DNA from: Papilionanthe hookeriana x Papilionanthe teres | Lineage: Eukaryota > Streptophyta > Magnoliopsida > Asparagales > Orchidaceae | NCBI GenBank assembly: GCA_022702705.1 | Contig: CM040428.1 | Location: 103,496,022 to 103,560,021, forward strand | Length of the DNA: 64,000 bases | Direction: 5' to 3' | Part shown: positions 1 through 10,169 of the stretch, piece by piece | Numbering within the stretch: position 1 is the stretch's first letter | How the letters are laid out: every line of letters begins with the position of its first letter | Position numbers and translations under genes: made by a program | Notes under the pieces: model-generated | The model's input: the letters and a program-made list of their open reading frames with translations, nothing else | The model's database searches: none | Told to the model about the DNA's origin: nothing

Positions 1-903
1 AGCAAATGGAAAATTAATTGCAAGCTTCTTAAATATTTCCAAGAACTTTGAAAATTTCTTATCCAATTTTTTTGTCGATGTCTCTTAGGAAATGGAGGTG
101 GTGGCATTTCTAAATCAATCTTAGGTGGAGAAATAGATCTTTCCAAACCTTTCAGAGAATCCTCTTTTGGTTCTTCAATCTCTTCTTTCTCTACTTCAAT
201 CTCTTTTTGAACTCTACCTTCCTACTCTCTTCCACTTCTCAGTTGAACTACTTGCTCTTTATTCTTGTCTCTTGGATTTACTTCTGTATTAATAGGAAGT
301 GTTCCTTGGGATCTATTACTTAATGAATTGGCAATTTATCCCAATTGATTCTCAATATTTCTGATTGTACCTCCTTGAGTTTGCAATTGATTTCTCATTT
401 GTAACACTGCTTTTTCAATAGACAACTTCTTCTCCTTAAATCGTGAAGTATTGTTAAAACCTGGAGGATAGGTTGATTTATAATTATTATTCCCTTGGTT
501 GTTCCAGTTCCCCAATGGGTTTACTTGATTATTCCTCCATTGTTGATTCCTAACATCCTGATTAATGGTATTCAAGTTAAAGTTTGGATGGTTTTTCCAA
601 CCTGGGCTATAATAATTGGAATATGGTTTATTAGGTGTACTTATGGCATTCGAAGTTTCTAAGGAAGTTTGAGAATCAACCAAGAAAATTGGCAAGATGT
701 AAATTGGGATCCTCAGTTTGTGCACCCCCAAACTAGTTATTTGATACCATTTGAATAATATTAGGTTTAAGTTCAAATGAATTAACAACTATAGCAGGGT
801 TTTGAACACTACCATGAAATTTATCTACTGTAGGGTTAACATAATCTCTTAAAGGTCTAAATTCTTGATAGATTTTAGCACTATGATTATTTTGGTTTGC
901 CAT
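1..903 (-). pseudogene. Ath-A: gag remnant of Athila-like Ty3/gypsy element
   Basis: This encodes part of the structural (capsid/nucleocapsid) polyprotein of an LTR retrotransposon. The start chosen is the ATG at 903, giving MANQNNHSAKIYQEF, followed by the family motifs RPLRDYV and SFELKP and then EDPNLHLANFL. Near 680 the frame jumps straight to the C-terminal part (ETSNAI, SNYYSPGWKNHPNF, TYPPGF, KKLSIEKAV, IRNIENQLG). Ath-H gag has several hundred bases between these two parts, so the capsid core is deleted here, and the join is out of frame. Proline- and glutamate-rich linker sequence continues towards base 1. The rest of the element lies outside the window. Not functional. Confidence 0.85.
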
Positions 904-1128
904 TCTTGAATATTTTTATCTTTACTGTATTTTTAATTTTTCTGACTTTTATTATAGTTCTTTCTAATTCAGAATCGTAAGGTACAAGTCCTTCAAAACT
1001 TGAACTACATATAAAAAATTAAAAAGCATAATAATACATCAACTTCCTAAAATAAACTTAGCAAGTTTAAATAAGACTTTAAAATAAAAATAAATTTTTC
1101 TTTTGAAAATTTTCTTTATTTATTTATG

Positions 1129-1150
1129 TCCCCGACAATGGCGCTAAAAA
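1129..1150 (-). other. Ath-A primer binding site
   Basis: Read on the minus strand the sequence is TTTTTAGCGCCATTGTCGGG, close to the TTTTTGGCGCCGTTGCC type of primer site (tRNA 3'-end complement) usual in Athila/Tat elements. It lies 5' of gag, between the LTR end and the leader, as expected. Confidence 0.75.
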
Positions 1151-1152
1151 CT

Positions 1153-1176
1153 TGATCCACTCCGATATTTATACTT

Positions 1177-1178
<2 letters not shown>
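1153..1178 (-). mobile_element. Ath-A LTR end, truncated stub
   Basis: The plus strand begins TGATCC directly after the primer site, which reads as an LTR end (..GGATCA) on the minus strand. Only about 26 bp remain before a TA microsatellite; the rest of the LTR is missing or displaced by LINE-1. Confidence 0.5.

Positions 1179-1229
<51 letters not shown>
1179..1229. repeat. (TA)n microsatellite
   Basis: About 25 uninterrupted TA units, followed by TTC and a run of eleven G. It sits exactly at the 3' end of LINE-1, so it may be the expanded LINE tail or the target site. Confidence 0.95.
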
Positions 1230-1231
<2 letters not shown>

Positions 1232-1779
1232 GGGGGGGGGGGAAGGAGCGACTCGAGGCTCCCTACATGTTAATGTATAGTGAAGTTACAAAATAACCCA
1301 AGGGTAACAAAACCAACCCAACACAACTCCACATTAAAAGATAAAAGATTGGAAACTTAGGCTACTTACAAAAACCAAAGAACTATACTCTAAATATAAA
1401 GAACAAAAGAAGAAACACCTAGAAGTACTCCAGCAGAAAGAAGCTAGAAGGAGACACAAAGAACCAACAACAAAAACTGGTAAGGAAGAGATGCTGAAGA
1501 TGATAACTGTCCAGGATGAAAAAACAACAATTTGGAGCTTCAATCTCCCACAATTCTGAAGTGAGGTGCTTTGAACAGATCAGCCTCAAGGAGGAAATGG
1601 AGCTGGGGGGGGGGATCAGAAGAAACTTGCAGAACCTGAGAAGCAAGGACCCTTCTGGCAAGCCAATTTGCTGGCCTGTTCCCCTCTCTGTAAATGAAAG
1701 CAAATTATGTAGAGAAGTGTTGATATTGATCTGTGATTCTGTTGATCCAAAGTGAATGATGCCATGGCGGGGGGGGGAG

Positions 1780-3174
1780 ATCATTCTGCAAATATTGTAA
1801 TAAGATAGTTGAGTCTCCTTCCACAATAATGTTGGAGCAGTGATTGGAGATGGCCAAGTGAATAGACCAATAAACAGCAGCCAATTCAGCTTCTAGTGGG
1901 TCAGCCGCAATAGTAGGAGCTTGAAAGAAGCAGATACATTTCCCATTGTGGTCCCTAAAGAAGCTACCAATGCCTACTCCAATGTCAGAGAAAGTCCCAT
2001 CAGTGTTTACCTTAAGGGAAAGGTAGGCAGAAGCTTTCCAATAGATTTGAATTACTCTGGACTGTTTATGATGATCATGAAGGGGGAGTTTGAGTATGTT
2101 TGGGAATTTCTTAAATCTGATTAGCTTGGATATGAAGGAATGGCAGTGTCCAACCACAGTAAGTACTTTGCTGACTTTATCATCAAACTTCACACCATTT
2201 CTATGCATCCAAATGAACCAGGCAACAATTAAAGGAATATCTCCTACCTTAGCATCCTGCCAGGAAGGCCAGCAATTCATCAAGTCCTGCCAATCAAGTA
2301 ATAAAGTGTTGATGTTAAGAAAATTGATGATACCTTTCCATACTTCCTGGGAGAAAGGGCAGGTGAAGAACAGGTGCTGCACAGTTTCAGAGTGAACACC
2401 ACACAGGTAACATTTGGAAGGACCTCTTAGCCCTTTCAATTTAAGAATATCATCAGTGGGAAGGTATCTATGGAATATCCTCCAAATGAAGAAAGACATA
2501 GAGGGGGTAAGGTGACTGTTCCATATTTTCTTTCCCCAACAAGTTGGAGGCCAAGAGTGGAAGTTGAGATAGATATGCTTGGTGAGGCTGTGAATCTTGC
2601 CATTTTGCCAAATGAGTTTATTAGGTTGGGATCTATCAAAGGGGATTATGTAAACCTAGTGCACAGAAGGTTCCTGAAGAAGCTGCTGGAGTATAGGAAT
2701 AGACCAGTTCATATCCTCCCAGCAATTGGCCACTGGAAATTATTGTCTGTCAATGTTGGGTAAAGCAGTAAGTATATCCATAGGACACCAATGATCATGC
2801 CAAAACAAAACTTCCCCTTTTCCCAGTTCCCAGAAATACAAAGAATCAGCTAGGTCTTTGTTAATAAGCATTTGCTTCCATATTCTTGAGATTCCTGGTT
2901 TGATTTGTGCAGAAGTTGGGTGACTATCCTTACAGTATTTTCCTTTCATAAAAAGGGCCCAAAGAGAGTGATGTTGTCTGAAATGTATCCACAATTTACA
3001 GTAATTCACTTTTTGAAGATGATTTAATCCTTTGAAGCCCAAGACCCCAACCCCCAAAGGCTTGGCTAATTTCTGCCAGCTTGCCCAATGGATATGTTTT
3101 CTTTGCCCAGACCATAAAAATCTGTTAAATATCCTTTCTATTTGGATTCTAGAACTTTTCTTCATGCGTGTCAT
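1780..3174 (-). pseudogene. LINE-1 C-terminal zf-RVT and RNase H region
   Basis: The first part (2740-3174) has FLWSG, HWASW and GVLGFKGL, typical of the post-RT region. The second (1705-2499) starts with FFIWRIFHRYLPT and CYLCGVHSETVQHLFFTC, a Cys/His zinc-binding zf-RVT signature. An RNase H domain follows, with VNTDGTFS, EAELAAVYWS and VEGDS supplying three acidic catalytic residues, roughly 1790-2010. This is the RNase H found at the end of many plant L1 elements. The parts lie in different frames, so it is broken. Confidence 0.85.
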
Positions 3175-4850
3175 CTAGAGACATAATTGGGGAAGGTGGT
3201 TAAAATGCTGTTAAAGAGGGTGATTCTCCCCCAGTAGATAAGAATGAATTGGCCCAGCTTCATAACTGGGCATTTAGCTTCCCAATAGTCTCCTCAAAAT
3301 GCAGTTGTTTAGCTCTTCCTTTAATAAGGAGCACACCCAAATACTTCAAAGGTAGGCTGGCTTTAGAAAACCTAAAAAATCGAGTAATCCAATGTGATAT
3401 ATTTGCTGGAATGTGGTTGGGAAAGATCAATTGACATTTTGCTTAGTTGAAGTGAAGTTCAGAGACTTGTTGAAAATGTCTGAGGCAATTAAGAACCTTT
3501 TTCACAGTTGGTTTAGAAGCCTTGGAAAAAAGCATTATGTCATCAACATACATAAGATGAGAAATCACCACATTGGACTTATGATGGTATCTGGCATTGA
3601 GGAAAGGGGTGACTTGGGATTCCAGTGGCCTAGAAAGATAATCCATAACAATAATGAAAATAGTGGGGGAGAGAGAATCTCCTTGTTTGAGTCCCCTGGC
3701 TTGGAAGACTCCCCAACTTTGTCCATTGATTAGAATTGAATGGTGGTTATGATTTAGCCATCTTTTAATAATGTGACAGAAATCAGTAGAGAATCCTCTG
3801 GAATGCAGCACCTGAAGGATGAAATTCCAATCCATAGTATCTTAAGATTTTCTAATATCAAGCGTATAGATCAGATTACCCCCCCCCCTACAAGGTCAGT
3901 CCAAGTCAAGCAGTAATTCTTGTGCAAGGAGCACATTATCTGATATGGATCTGCCTTTGAAGAAAGCTGATTGGTTTGGGCTGATGATCCTGTTGAGATG
4001 AGGTTGTAATCTCCCCACAATACTTTTACTTATTATTTTGCTGATTACAGTAGTGAGGCTGATAGGTCTATAGTGATTCCAATTCTTGGGGGCATTGTAT
4101 TTGGGGACAAGATTAATGGTAGAAGAGTGAAATTATTGTGGGAGCTCATTGCCTTGAAAGAAACTTTGAATAGCAGTAGTAACCTCAGCCATGCAATTGG
4201 TCCAAGTTATTTTTATAAAAATCTGCATTGAATCCATCTGGCCCAGCAGCTTTGGTACTGTCAATAGAATTAACTACCACCCAAATCTCATCCTGGGAAG
4301 GGAGATCATTCAATATGAGAGAGTTGGTGTAATGATGCTCCCCATTGAATAGGCTACCATCAATTGGAGGGCTAGAGCGTTGGGTAAAAGTGAGAAGGTT
4401 GTGAAAGAAGGTGACAACATTGTTTGCAATGGCAGTACCATCCCTGAGCAGTACCCCCTGGTCATTCATAATGGAGTGTATGGCATTACACTTCCTCCTA
4501 TATTTTATACAGGCATGATAGTACTTAGTGTTTCTGTCCCCCTCCTTAAATTTGGAAATAGAAGTTTTCTGTCTAAGAAGCTGATCCTACTAGTCAAGAA
4601 GGGTGAGTAAATTCTCCTGAGCAGCCACAAATGGTCCATACAAATTATCATCAGAATGTGTAGCAGCTTCAAGTGTAGTGACTTCCAATTCAGCCTTGGA
4701 GACTCTATGGATAATATCCCCAATAATATCCCATCTCAACTTTCTTAGAGTCCTAACCACTTTAAGTTGTAGATTCTATAGCCTGATAAGGGGTTTAGGA
4801 TTGGAGCACCCAGTCCAATGTTCAGGAATGACAGATTGGAAGTTGGGGTG
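3170..4850 (-). pseudogene. LINE-1 reverse transcriptase domain
   Basis: Reverse transcriptase of an L1-type LINE in several frames. Motifs in order are KAAGPDGFNADFYK (RT block 1, near 4240), GLKQGDSLSP (near 3670) and the catalytic MYVDDIMLFSKAS (YVDD at 3539-3550). A ten-base C run at 3879-3888 and a stop before MDWNF break the frame, so no full RT can be made. Downstream it joins the thumb and IERIFNRFLWSG region typical of plant L1 ORF2. Confidence 0.85.
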
Positions 4851-4856
4851 AGAGGA

Positions 4857-5189
4857 CTAGAAATTCAAATATCTAAAGGGGGGGGGGGTAGTGTGATTTT
4901 TATGGGTAGAGATGGTGATAAGAAGAGGTCTGTGATTAGACCCAGAAAAATTCAAGTGAGTGATGGTGGTGTGAAGAAAATTTTGATGCCAAGCATTGTT
5001 AGCCAAAAACCTATCCAGTCTCTCCAAGATTTTGCTTCTCCTCCAGGTAAATTGATTACCATGAAAACCCAAGTCAAATAAATCAGCTCTTTGTATACTG
5101 TCATTGAACTCAGTAAGTTTAGCAAGATGTGGGAGTCTTCCTCCAAATTTTTCATTGGTAGAGGCAATGCTGTTGAAGTCTCCTCCCAC
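4857..5189 (-). pseudogene. LINE-1 endonuclease domain, C-terminal half
   Basis: Apurinic-endonuclease-like nicking domain of LINE ORF2. Visible motifs are GGDFNS at the very start, TWRR, RLDRFLAN, and GSNHRPLLI, the family's terminal SDHxPL-type motif, followed by the PFRYLNF entry to the RT linker. The N-terminal half with the first catalytic residues is missing at the 5' truncation. In the SDH motif the Asp reads Asn, so a catalytic residue is altered. Confidence 0.8.
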
Positions 5190-5191
5190 GT

Positions 5192-5600
5192 TCCGGATGC
5201 AATGGTGCTGTCCGTTTCGTCATTCGGGGTCGTTCGTGGCCGCTCGGGCCACTTTTTGAGCAAATGGGCCAAAAAAGAATAATTCGCATATTTTAAGCCG
5301 GCCCGCCACGTCGTAGCAAAATGAAAGTCCTCCGTAGGTAAAATCGACGTTCCGGACAACATCGTGTGATCCGTTTCGTCGTCCGGAGTAGTTCGAGTGA
5401 CTTTTGACGATCGGGCTAAAAACGATAATTTGCACAATTTTTACCCCGCCCGGAAAGCTGTAGCAAAATAAACGTCATTCCTAGCTAATATCGATGTTTC
5501 GGACACACTCGCGTGGTCCGTTTAATCGTTCGAGGTCATCTGAACAAGCTCGCAGGTGGATGAGCCAATTTGAGCTAATTTCCCGCGCGACGCTTCGAGT
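5192..5600. repeat. Tandem repeat, unit about 150-158 bp, 2.5 copies
   Basis: Units start near 5192, 5350 and 5497 with TTCCGGAC-like sequence, then a TCCGTTTCGTC motif, an A-rich centre, a GTAGCAAAAT motif and CCTAGCTAATATCGATG. It begins immediately at the 5' end of LINE-1. A further diverged copy lies at 34,510-34,620. No coding sense. Confidence 0.75.
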
Positions 5601-5870
5601 AACACCTGTCGACCCTGGTATGCTCGAATGGACATCACATGCATGTAATATATAAAAAAAATGATGCCAACAAAGGACCCCCAACAAGTGTGGTGCGCCG
5701 CTGAGACACAGTGCACATGTTGGAAGCATCCTGAAAGGAGAGCATCCCTTGGTAGTCGAGGTGACATCCCAAGAAAAGAGTAAAAGAAACCTCTACCAGG
5801 CCAGATAAACTGGACATGGTATGGTCGAGGGTGTGGCTAACCTTGCGTGGCCGGTCAATCACCAAAAATA
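5600..5870. other. Non-coding GC-richer spacer
   Basis: No conserved protein or named repeat seen. It contains GATAAACTGGACATGGTATG, which recurs almost exactly near 6100, so it belongs to the same repeat block. The reading frames here are chance openings. Confidence 0.4.
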
Positions 5871-6003
5871 GGTTCAGAGGCCGTAAAGGCATAACCTAAA
5901 AGGGTGGTTCAGAGGCCGTAATGACATAACCACAATACTAGGTTCAGAGGCCGTAAAGGCACAACTCTGGGGGTGGTTCGAGGCCGTAGAGGCATAACCA
6001 CAA
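5871..6003. repeat. Short dyad repeat, about 35-bp period, 4 copies (cluster 1)
   Basis: Four copies of GGTTCAGAGGCCGTAAAGGC followed by ATAACC, starting near 5872, 5906, 5940 and 5975. Each copy is framed by GGTT/AACC and contains GCC/GGC, so each can form a small hairpin. A second cluster lies at 6590-6725. Confidence 0.8.
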
Positions 6004-6096
6004 AGAATCCCAACCGAGCCGTAAAAGCCGGGCGGGGTATGGTTGGGGGTGGTGGTCGGTAGTCGAAGCTAATCGTCCACCGAAGAGCTCGACCGA

Positions 6097-6390
6097 GCGG
6101 ATAAACCGGACATGGTATGACTGAGAAAAGATTTGTCGGACCTCATTCGAAACGGCAAAATCGATATGTCTGACCTCATTCGAAATAACAGAGTCGATGA
6201 AAATCCCGTACCTGACCACATTCGTAACGGTAGGAAAGAAAGGACCCGCACGAGCGGATAAAATGGACATGTTTGGGCCGGGGTTTGCCGACCTTATTCG
6301 AAACGACAATATCAATCCGTTTCGACCTCATTCGAAACAACAGAATCGATGAAAGCCCCATATCTGACCACATTCGAAACATTAGGGGAG
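6097..6390. repeat. Tandem repeat, 157-bp period, 2 copies
   Basis: GCGGATAAA at 6097 recurs at 6254, with matching CATTCGAAAC, ATCGATGAAA and CTGACCACATTCG segments in order. Inside each unit the phrase GACCTCATTCGAAAC is itself doubled. Confidence 0.75.
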
Positions 6391-6589
6391 AAAACTCAGT
6401 CATCTCCTGTGACCAAATCTCCTGTTATGTTTCCTTTGAAAGAGACCCTGATTGCGAGTCTACTGATCTCCTTGAGACGAAACACCCATCACTTTAATCA
6501 GGTGGCTATAAAGCACAACATATCCTGATCAGAGGTGGCGATCAAACCAGTGAGTATAAAGTATGGTTGACCCAAAAGGAAAAGGAGAG

Positions 6590-6725
6590 AGGTGGTTCAA
6601 AGGCCGTGAAGGCATGACCAAACACAGTGGTTCAGTGGCCATAAAGGCATAACCACAAAAATAGGTTCAGAGGCCTTAAAGGCATAACCTAGGGTGGGTT
6701 CGGAGGCCGTGAGGCATGACCCAAG
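6590..6725. repeat. Short dyad repeat, about 35-bp period, 4 copies (cluster 2)
   Basis: Same unit as 5871-6003 (GGTT..GGCC..AAGGCAT..ACC), starting near 6592, 6626, 6663 and 6695. Separated from cluster 1 by about 590 bp that hold the 157-bp repeat. Confidence 0.8.
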
Positions 6726-6732
6726 GAAAGTC

Positions 6733-7560
6733 CGAAGAAGAGATACTCTCATAAATGAACCGGCCCAAAAGGGACATATGGTCTGAGAAGTATCGAAAGG
6801 CTAACAAGCCTGATACGACAATATGTCCTCATAAGAGCTGACTAGAGCGCCATATAGCTCGAGAGGTGTCGTATCAAACGACTACATAGCAAAAAAAAAT
6901 GTCAAAAGACAGGATGTCCTCGTAACATAGCCGACTAAACTGTCATATGGCTTGAGGAACATGGCTAGAAAGCCAAAAGCGTCCGGAGACGGGATACTCT
7001 CGTAAATGAACCGGCCCAAAAGGGACATGTGGTCCGAGAAGTATCAAAATGCTAATGAGCCGGATACGACAATATATTCTCATAAAAGAGCTGACTAGAA
7101 CGTCATATAGCTCGAGAGGTGTCGTATCAAATGACTACGGAGCCAAAATGTCAAAGGATGAGATGTCCTCGTAACAGAGCCGACTACAGTGTCATATGGC
7201 TCGAGAAACATGGCTAGAAATCCAACAGTGTCCGAAGACGGAATACTCTTGTAAATGAACAGGCCTAAAAGGGACATGTGGTTCGAGAAGTATCGAAAGG
7301 CTAATGAGCCGGATATGAAAATATATTCTCATAAGAGCTGACTAGAGCGTCATATAGCTCGAGAAATGTCATATCAAACGGCTACGGGGCCAAAACGTCA
7401 AAAGAAGAGATGTCCTTGTACAGAGCCGACTAAAGTGTCATGTGGCTCAAGAAACATCAAGGTATATGGCTATGTAAAGCCGAAAAATGCTCTCATAAGA
7501 GAACCAGTCGAAATGGGCATGCGGTTCGAGAGACCTCAAAGCCAAATGGCTACGAAACCC
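6733..7560. repeat. Tandem repeat, about 250-bp period, 3.3 copies
   Basis: The phrase ATACTCT followed by GTAAATGAACCGG starts at 6743, 6994 and 7243, with a degenerate fourth copy near 7490, giving periods of 251, 249 and about 245. Each unit carries GAGCTGACTAGAGC, CATATAGCTCGAGA, GTCGTATCAAACGACTA and a GATGTCCT..CGTAACAGAGCCGACTA segment. Units are internally dyad-rich. Not coding. Confidence 0.85.
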
Positions 7561-7679
7561 GACGTGCCTCATAATAAGGTCTTATCATCAAGGGTCGGCC
7601 AAGTGAAGGCAATAGTGTCGTTGATCGGAACATCAAATGATCAAGAAAGTATATATCCCGATCGAGGTAGTCCATGAAG

Positions 7680-8690
7680 TATGTATCCTGACTACACATC
7701 AAGTAAAGTAGGAGGTATGTACCCTACTTCACATATCAAATGGCACAGAAGGTATGTATCTTGGCCAAGCATCAAAAAGGACGAGAGTTATGCATCTTGC
7801 CTACACATCAAACGAGCAGTCATATGGCGCAACAGCCTGAGGCAACATACTCAAAGTATAGTCGGATGTCAAAACGCTCCGAAAGAACATGGATCGGTGT
7901 TAAAATCGATACGACATGTGACTCAACGTGGTGGATAGAACCAACCTAAGTAGTCGAAAATATCAAATAGGACAGGGGAGGTATCCTGCCTATGCACCGA
8001 ATGAGCGACCATATGGCTAAAATAGCCCGAGGTATCATGCTCGAAGTATATGATGGATGCATAGAGCGCTCCGGCCAAACATAGATTGGCGATAAATCCG
8101 ATGCAACATGTTACTCGATGTGATAGACAGAACTAACCAAATAATCGAAAGAATTAACGGGGTTAAGTAACTGAAATGGTCTAACCAATAAAGTACTTTT
8201 ATGTAAGCACTAGCGAGACAAATCTCGCAGGGGATTCTCCCATTTAGCAAATAATTATGCTCGGGAGGCATCAAATATCCCGTGTAGACATGGATCGACT
8301 CGAGCGATCGATACAACATGTCATTCAATGAGGCGGACCAAACTAACCAAGCCAATCGAAATATCATCGAGGTGGACTCACAAGTCCAAATGTAGAGTGC
8401 TTTAAGCAAGCACTAGCGAAATAAGTCTCGCTAAAGTGGCCCTCAAAACTAGCGAAGTAGTTGTCGCTGAGGAGCGCTCAATGGATATTTCCTGCAAGAA
8501 CTGGCTAAGGCAATTCCTGTCGGGGACAATACCGAGGCGAACGTCATGCCTCAGAAGTGCAACTGACTAGCGACATGGATCGAATAGAGAATAGATGAAG
8601 TCTAAAATCGATACAACATGTCGCTCCAACAAGGCAATGAAAATTGACCGAGTCAAGAATATCAAAGAGGGTGGATGGTCAAAAACATAC
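7680..8690. repeat. Diverged tandem repeat, about 200-280 bp units, 4 copies
   Basis: A phrase CATGGATCG..AAATCGATACAACATGT followed by GTGG-GACAGAACCAACC recurs near 7888, 8085, 8288 and 8573, with the preceding CGAGGCAACATGCTCGAAGTATA matched in the first two. Two small hairpins, CTAGCGAGACAAATCTCG-like, occur at about 8210 and 8413. Copies are strongly diverged. Confidence 0.6.
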
Positions 8691-8769
8691 CAACCCTATA
8701 CGATACCGTTACCGTAAATTTGGTAGAATGAATTCCAACGGGAATTACCACAAGTATCCAAGAGTGGTT

Positions 8770-9380
8770 GGTAAAAAAATATAGCATTCCAACCGCATGG
8801 GTGCATGGATCTCGGACCAACCCAAAAACATCCTCCTAAGAGGAAAATGCCGCACTCATTCGAAATGAGCGGAGACTCTAATTCGGACACACACGGGGTG
8901 CTCGACGTAATCAGAGGAGTCGAGGAAAGAAGTATGGCTTTCCCGCACAAAAGAGGCATCAATCGAACTCGACCTCGCTCGGCCGAGACACCTTAGAAAG
9001 GTTGGGCAAAATAGAGCGAACCAACCAAATGATATTTAGCCGAAGACCAAAACATATCCCTTAAGAGGGAATACACCACACTCATCTGAAGTGAGTGGGC
9101 CCAAGCATATCCGTAAAAGGTGCTCAGTCCGGACCCTATGTAGAATGGGTAACCGAACAAGAATGCTAGAAAAGGTCATGGCTTTCCTGCATAAGACAAA
9201 TATCAATCGAAATTGACTGTCAATCGATTTATTGTGAAGGTTAGCTTAGCAAGGTATGATAACCATAACTGCTTAATCATAAAGCTAGGCTCAAATCCTC
9301 CAAAAAAAGGGTATCTTCCACTCTCACTGTGACGAGAGGGACAAATGTATCTACCACACTCATTTATGACGGGTGGGACA
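8770..9380. repeat. Diverged tandem repeat, about 225-250 bp, with hairpins
   Basis: The phrase TCCTC/CTTAAGAGG..CACTCAT..ATGAG recurs near 8826, 9050 and 9300, and ATGGCTTTCCCGCA..ATCAATCGAA recurs at about 8933 and 9178. Each copy carries a hairpin of differing sequence but similar shape. Confidence 0.6.
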
Positions 9381-9592
9381 CACTTGCTCGAACCCACTCA
9401 AAGCGAGGAGCCAAAGAGAAAAGATAAGAGAAGTACTCGCTTCTCTTACACCGATTATCGGTTGCACCGTGTATAAGTTGCTCGTAAGTCTTCCACTTTA
9501 TCCGTTTAGCAATCGAGCGACCGGCTTTAAGAGATGCACAAGACCTCTCATACTTGCAATGAAGCAAAGGAATGGGTGGGTGTACAAGTGTC

Positions 9593-10160
9593 GTACAACA
9601 TACCCACAAAGAAGGCTAGTCAACTTCCGAAGGAAGGACCGCCGAGAACCCGAAGGTCAACACATAAAGTGTACAAGAAGGTGGGTAAAAAACCCACAAG
9701 ATGGCAAGCCATTCTTCCGAAGGAAGGGCCACCGGACCCGCAGGGTCGCCACATAAGTACGTAAGGGTGGTGGGTGAAGAGTCCACACACAAGAAGGAGA
9801 GTCAACTTCCAAGGAAGGACTGCCGGACCCAGAGGGTAGACGCATAAAGCGTAAAGATGGTGGGTGAAGAGCCCACAAGATGGCAAGCCTTTCATCCAAC
9901 GCAAGGGCTGCCATACCCAGAGGGTCGACGCATAAAGCATAAAGATGGTGGGTAGAGAGCCCACAAGATGGCAAACCTTTCTTCCAAAGGAAGGGTCGCC
10001 GGACCTAGAGGATTGACACATAGTGCATAAGGGTGGTGGGTGAAAAGTCCACACACCAAAAAAGTGTCAACTTCCAAGGAAGGACTGCCGGACCCAGAGG
10101 GTCAACGCATCAAGCGTGATATAATGTGGGTGTACGGTATGTCGTACAACATGCCCACAA
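9593..10160. repeat. Tandem repeat, 88-90-bp period, about 6 copies
   Basis: GTGGGT begins units at 9681, 9770, 9860, 9948 and 10,036, with an earlier diverged copy near 9593 and a partial one near 10,130. Each has AAGGAAGG..GCCGGACCCAGAGGGT and GACGCATAAAGC. Two sub-types alternate: CCCACAAGATGGCAAGCC, and a CCACACA..GTCAACTTCC form. The period is not a multiple of three, so the long minus-strand frames here are not a protein. Confidence 0.9.
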
Positions 10161-10169
10161 AGCTTTTGA

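Larger units (their letters stand above)
1243..5190 (-). mobile_element. LINE-1: 5'-truncated L1-type LINE
   Basis: Non-LTR retrotransposon copying by target-primed reverse transcription. Domain order on the minus strand is half an endonuclease, reverse transcriptase, a zinc-binding zf-RVT region, and RNase H, the order of plant L1-type ORF2. No ORF1 is present and the endonuclease begins only at GGDFNS, so the 5' end is lost at about 5190, as is common after incomplete reverse transcription. Numerous frameshifts and stops make it inactive. A 3' untranslated stretch runs about 1243-1780. No target duplication was recognised. Five G/C homopolymer runs of 9-11 bases lie in or at its edges. Confidence 0.85.

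Noticed and set aside
1419..2395. Several frames on both strands over the LINE 3' part
   Set aside because: Shadows of the LINE-1 RNase H and zinc-binding region on the minus strand.
5871..6725. CRISPR-like spacing of short palindromic repeats
   Set aside because: The sequence is plant, the repeats are imperfect and contiguous, there are no unique spacers and no cas genes.
9620..10054. Long minus-strand reading frames with repeated Cys/Leu/Pro-rich sequence
   Set aside because: They run through an 88-90-bp tandem repeat whose period is not a multiple of three, so each copy is read in a different frame.
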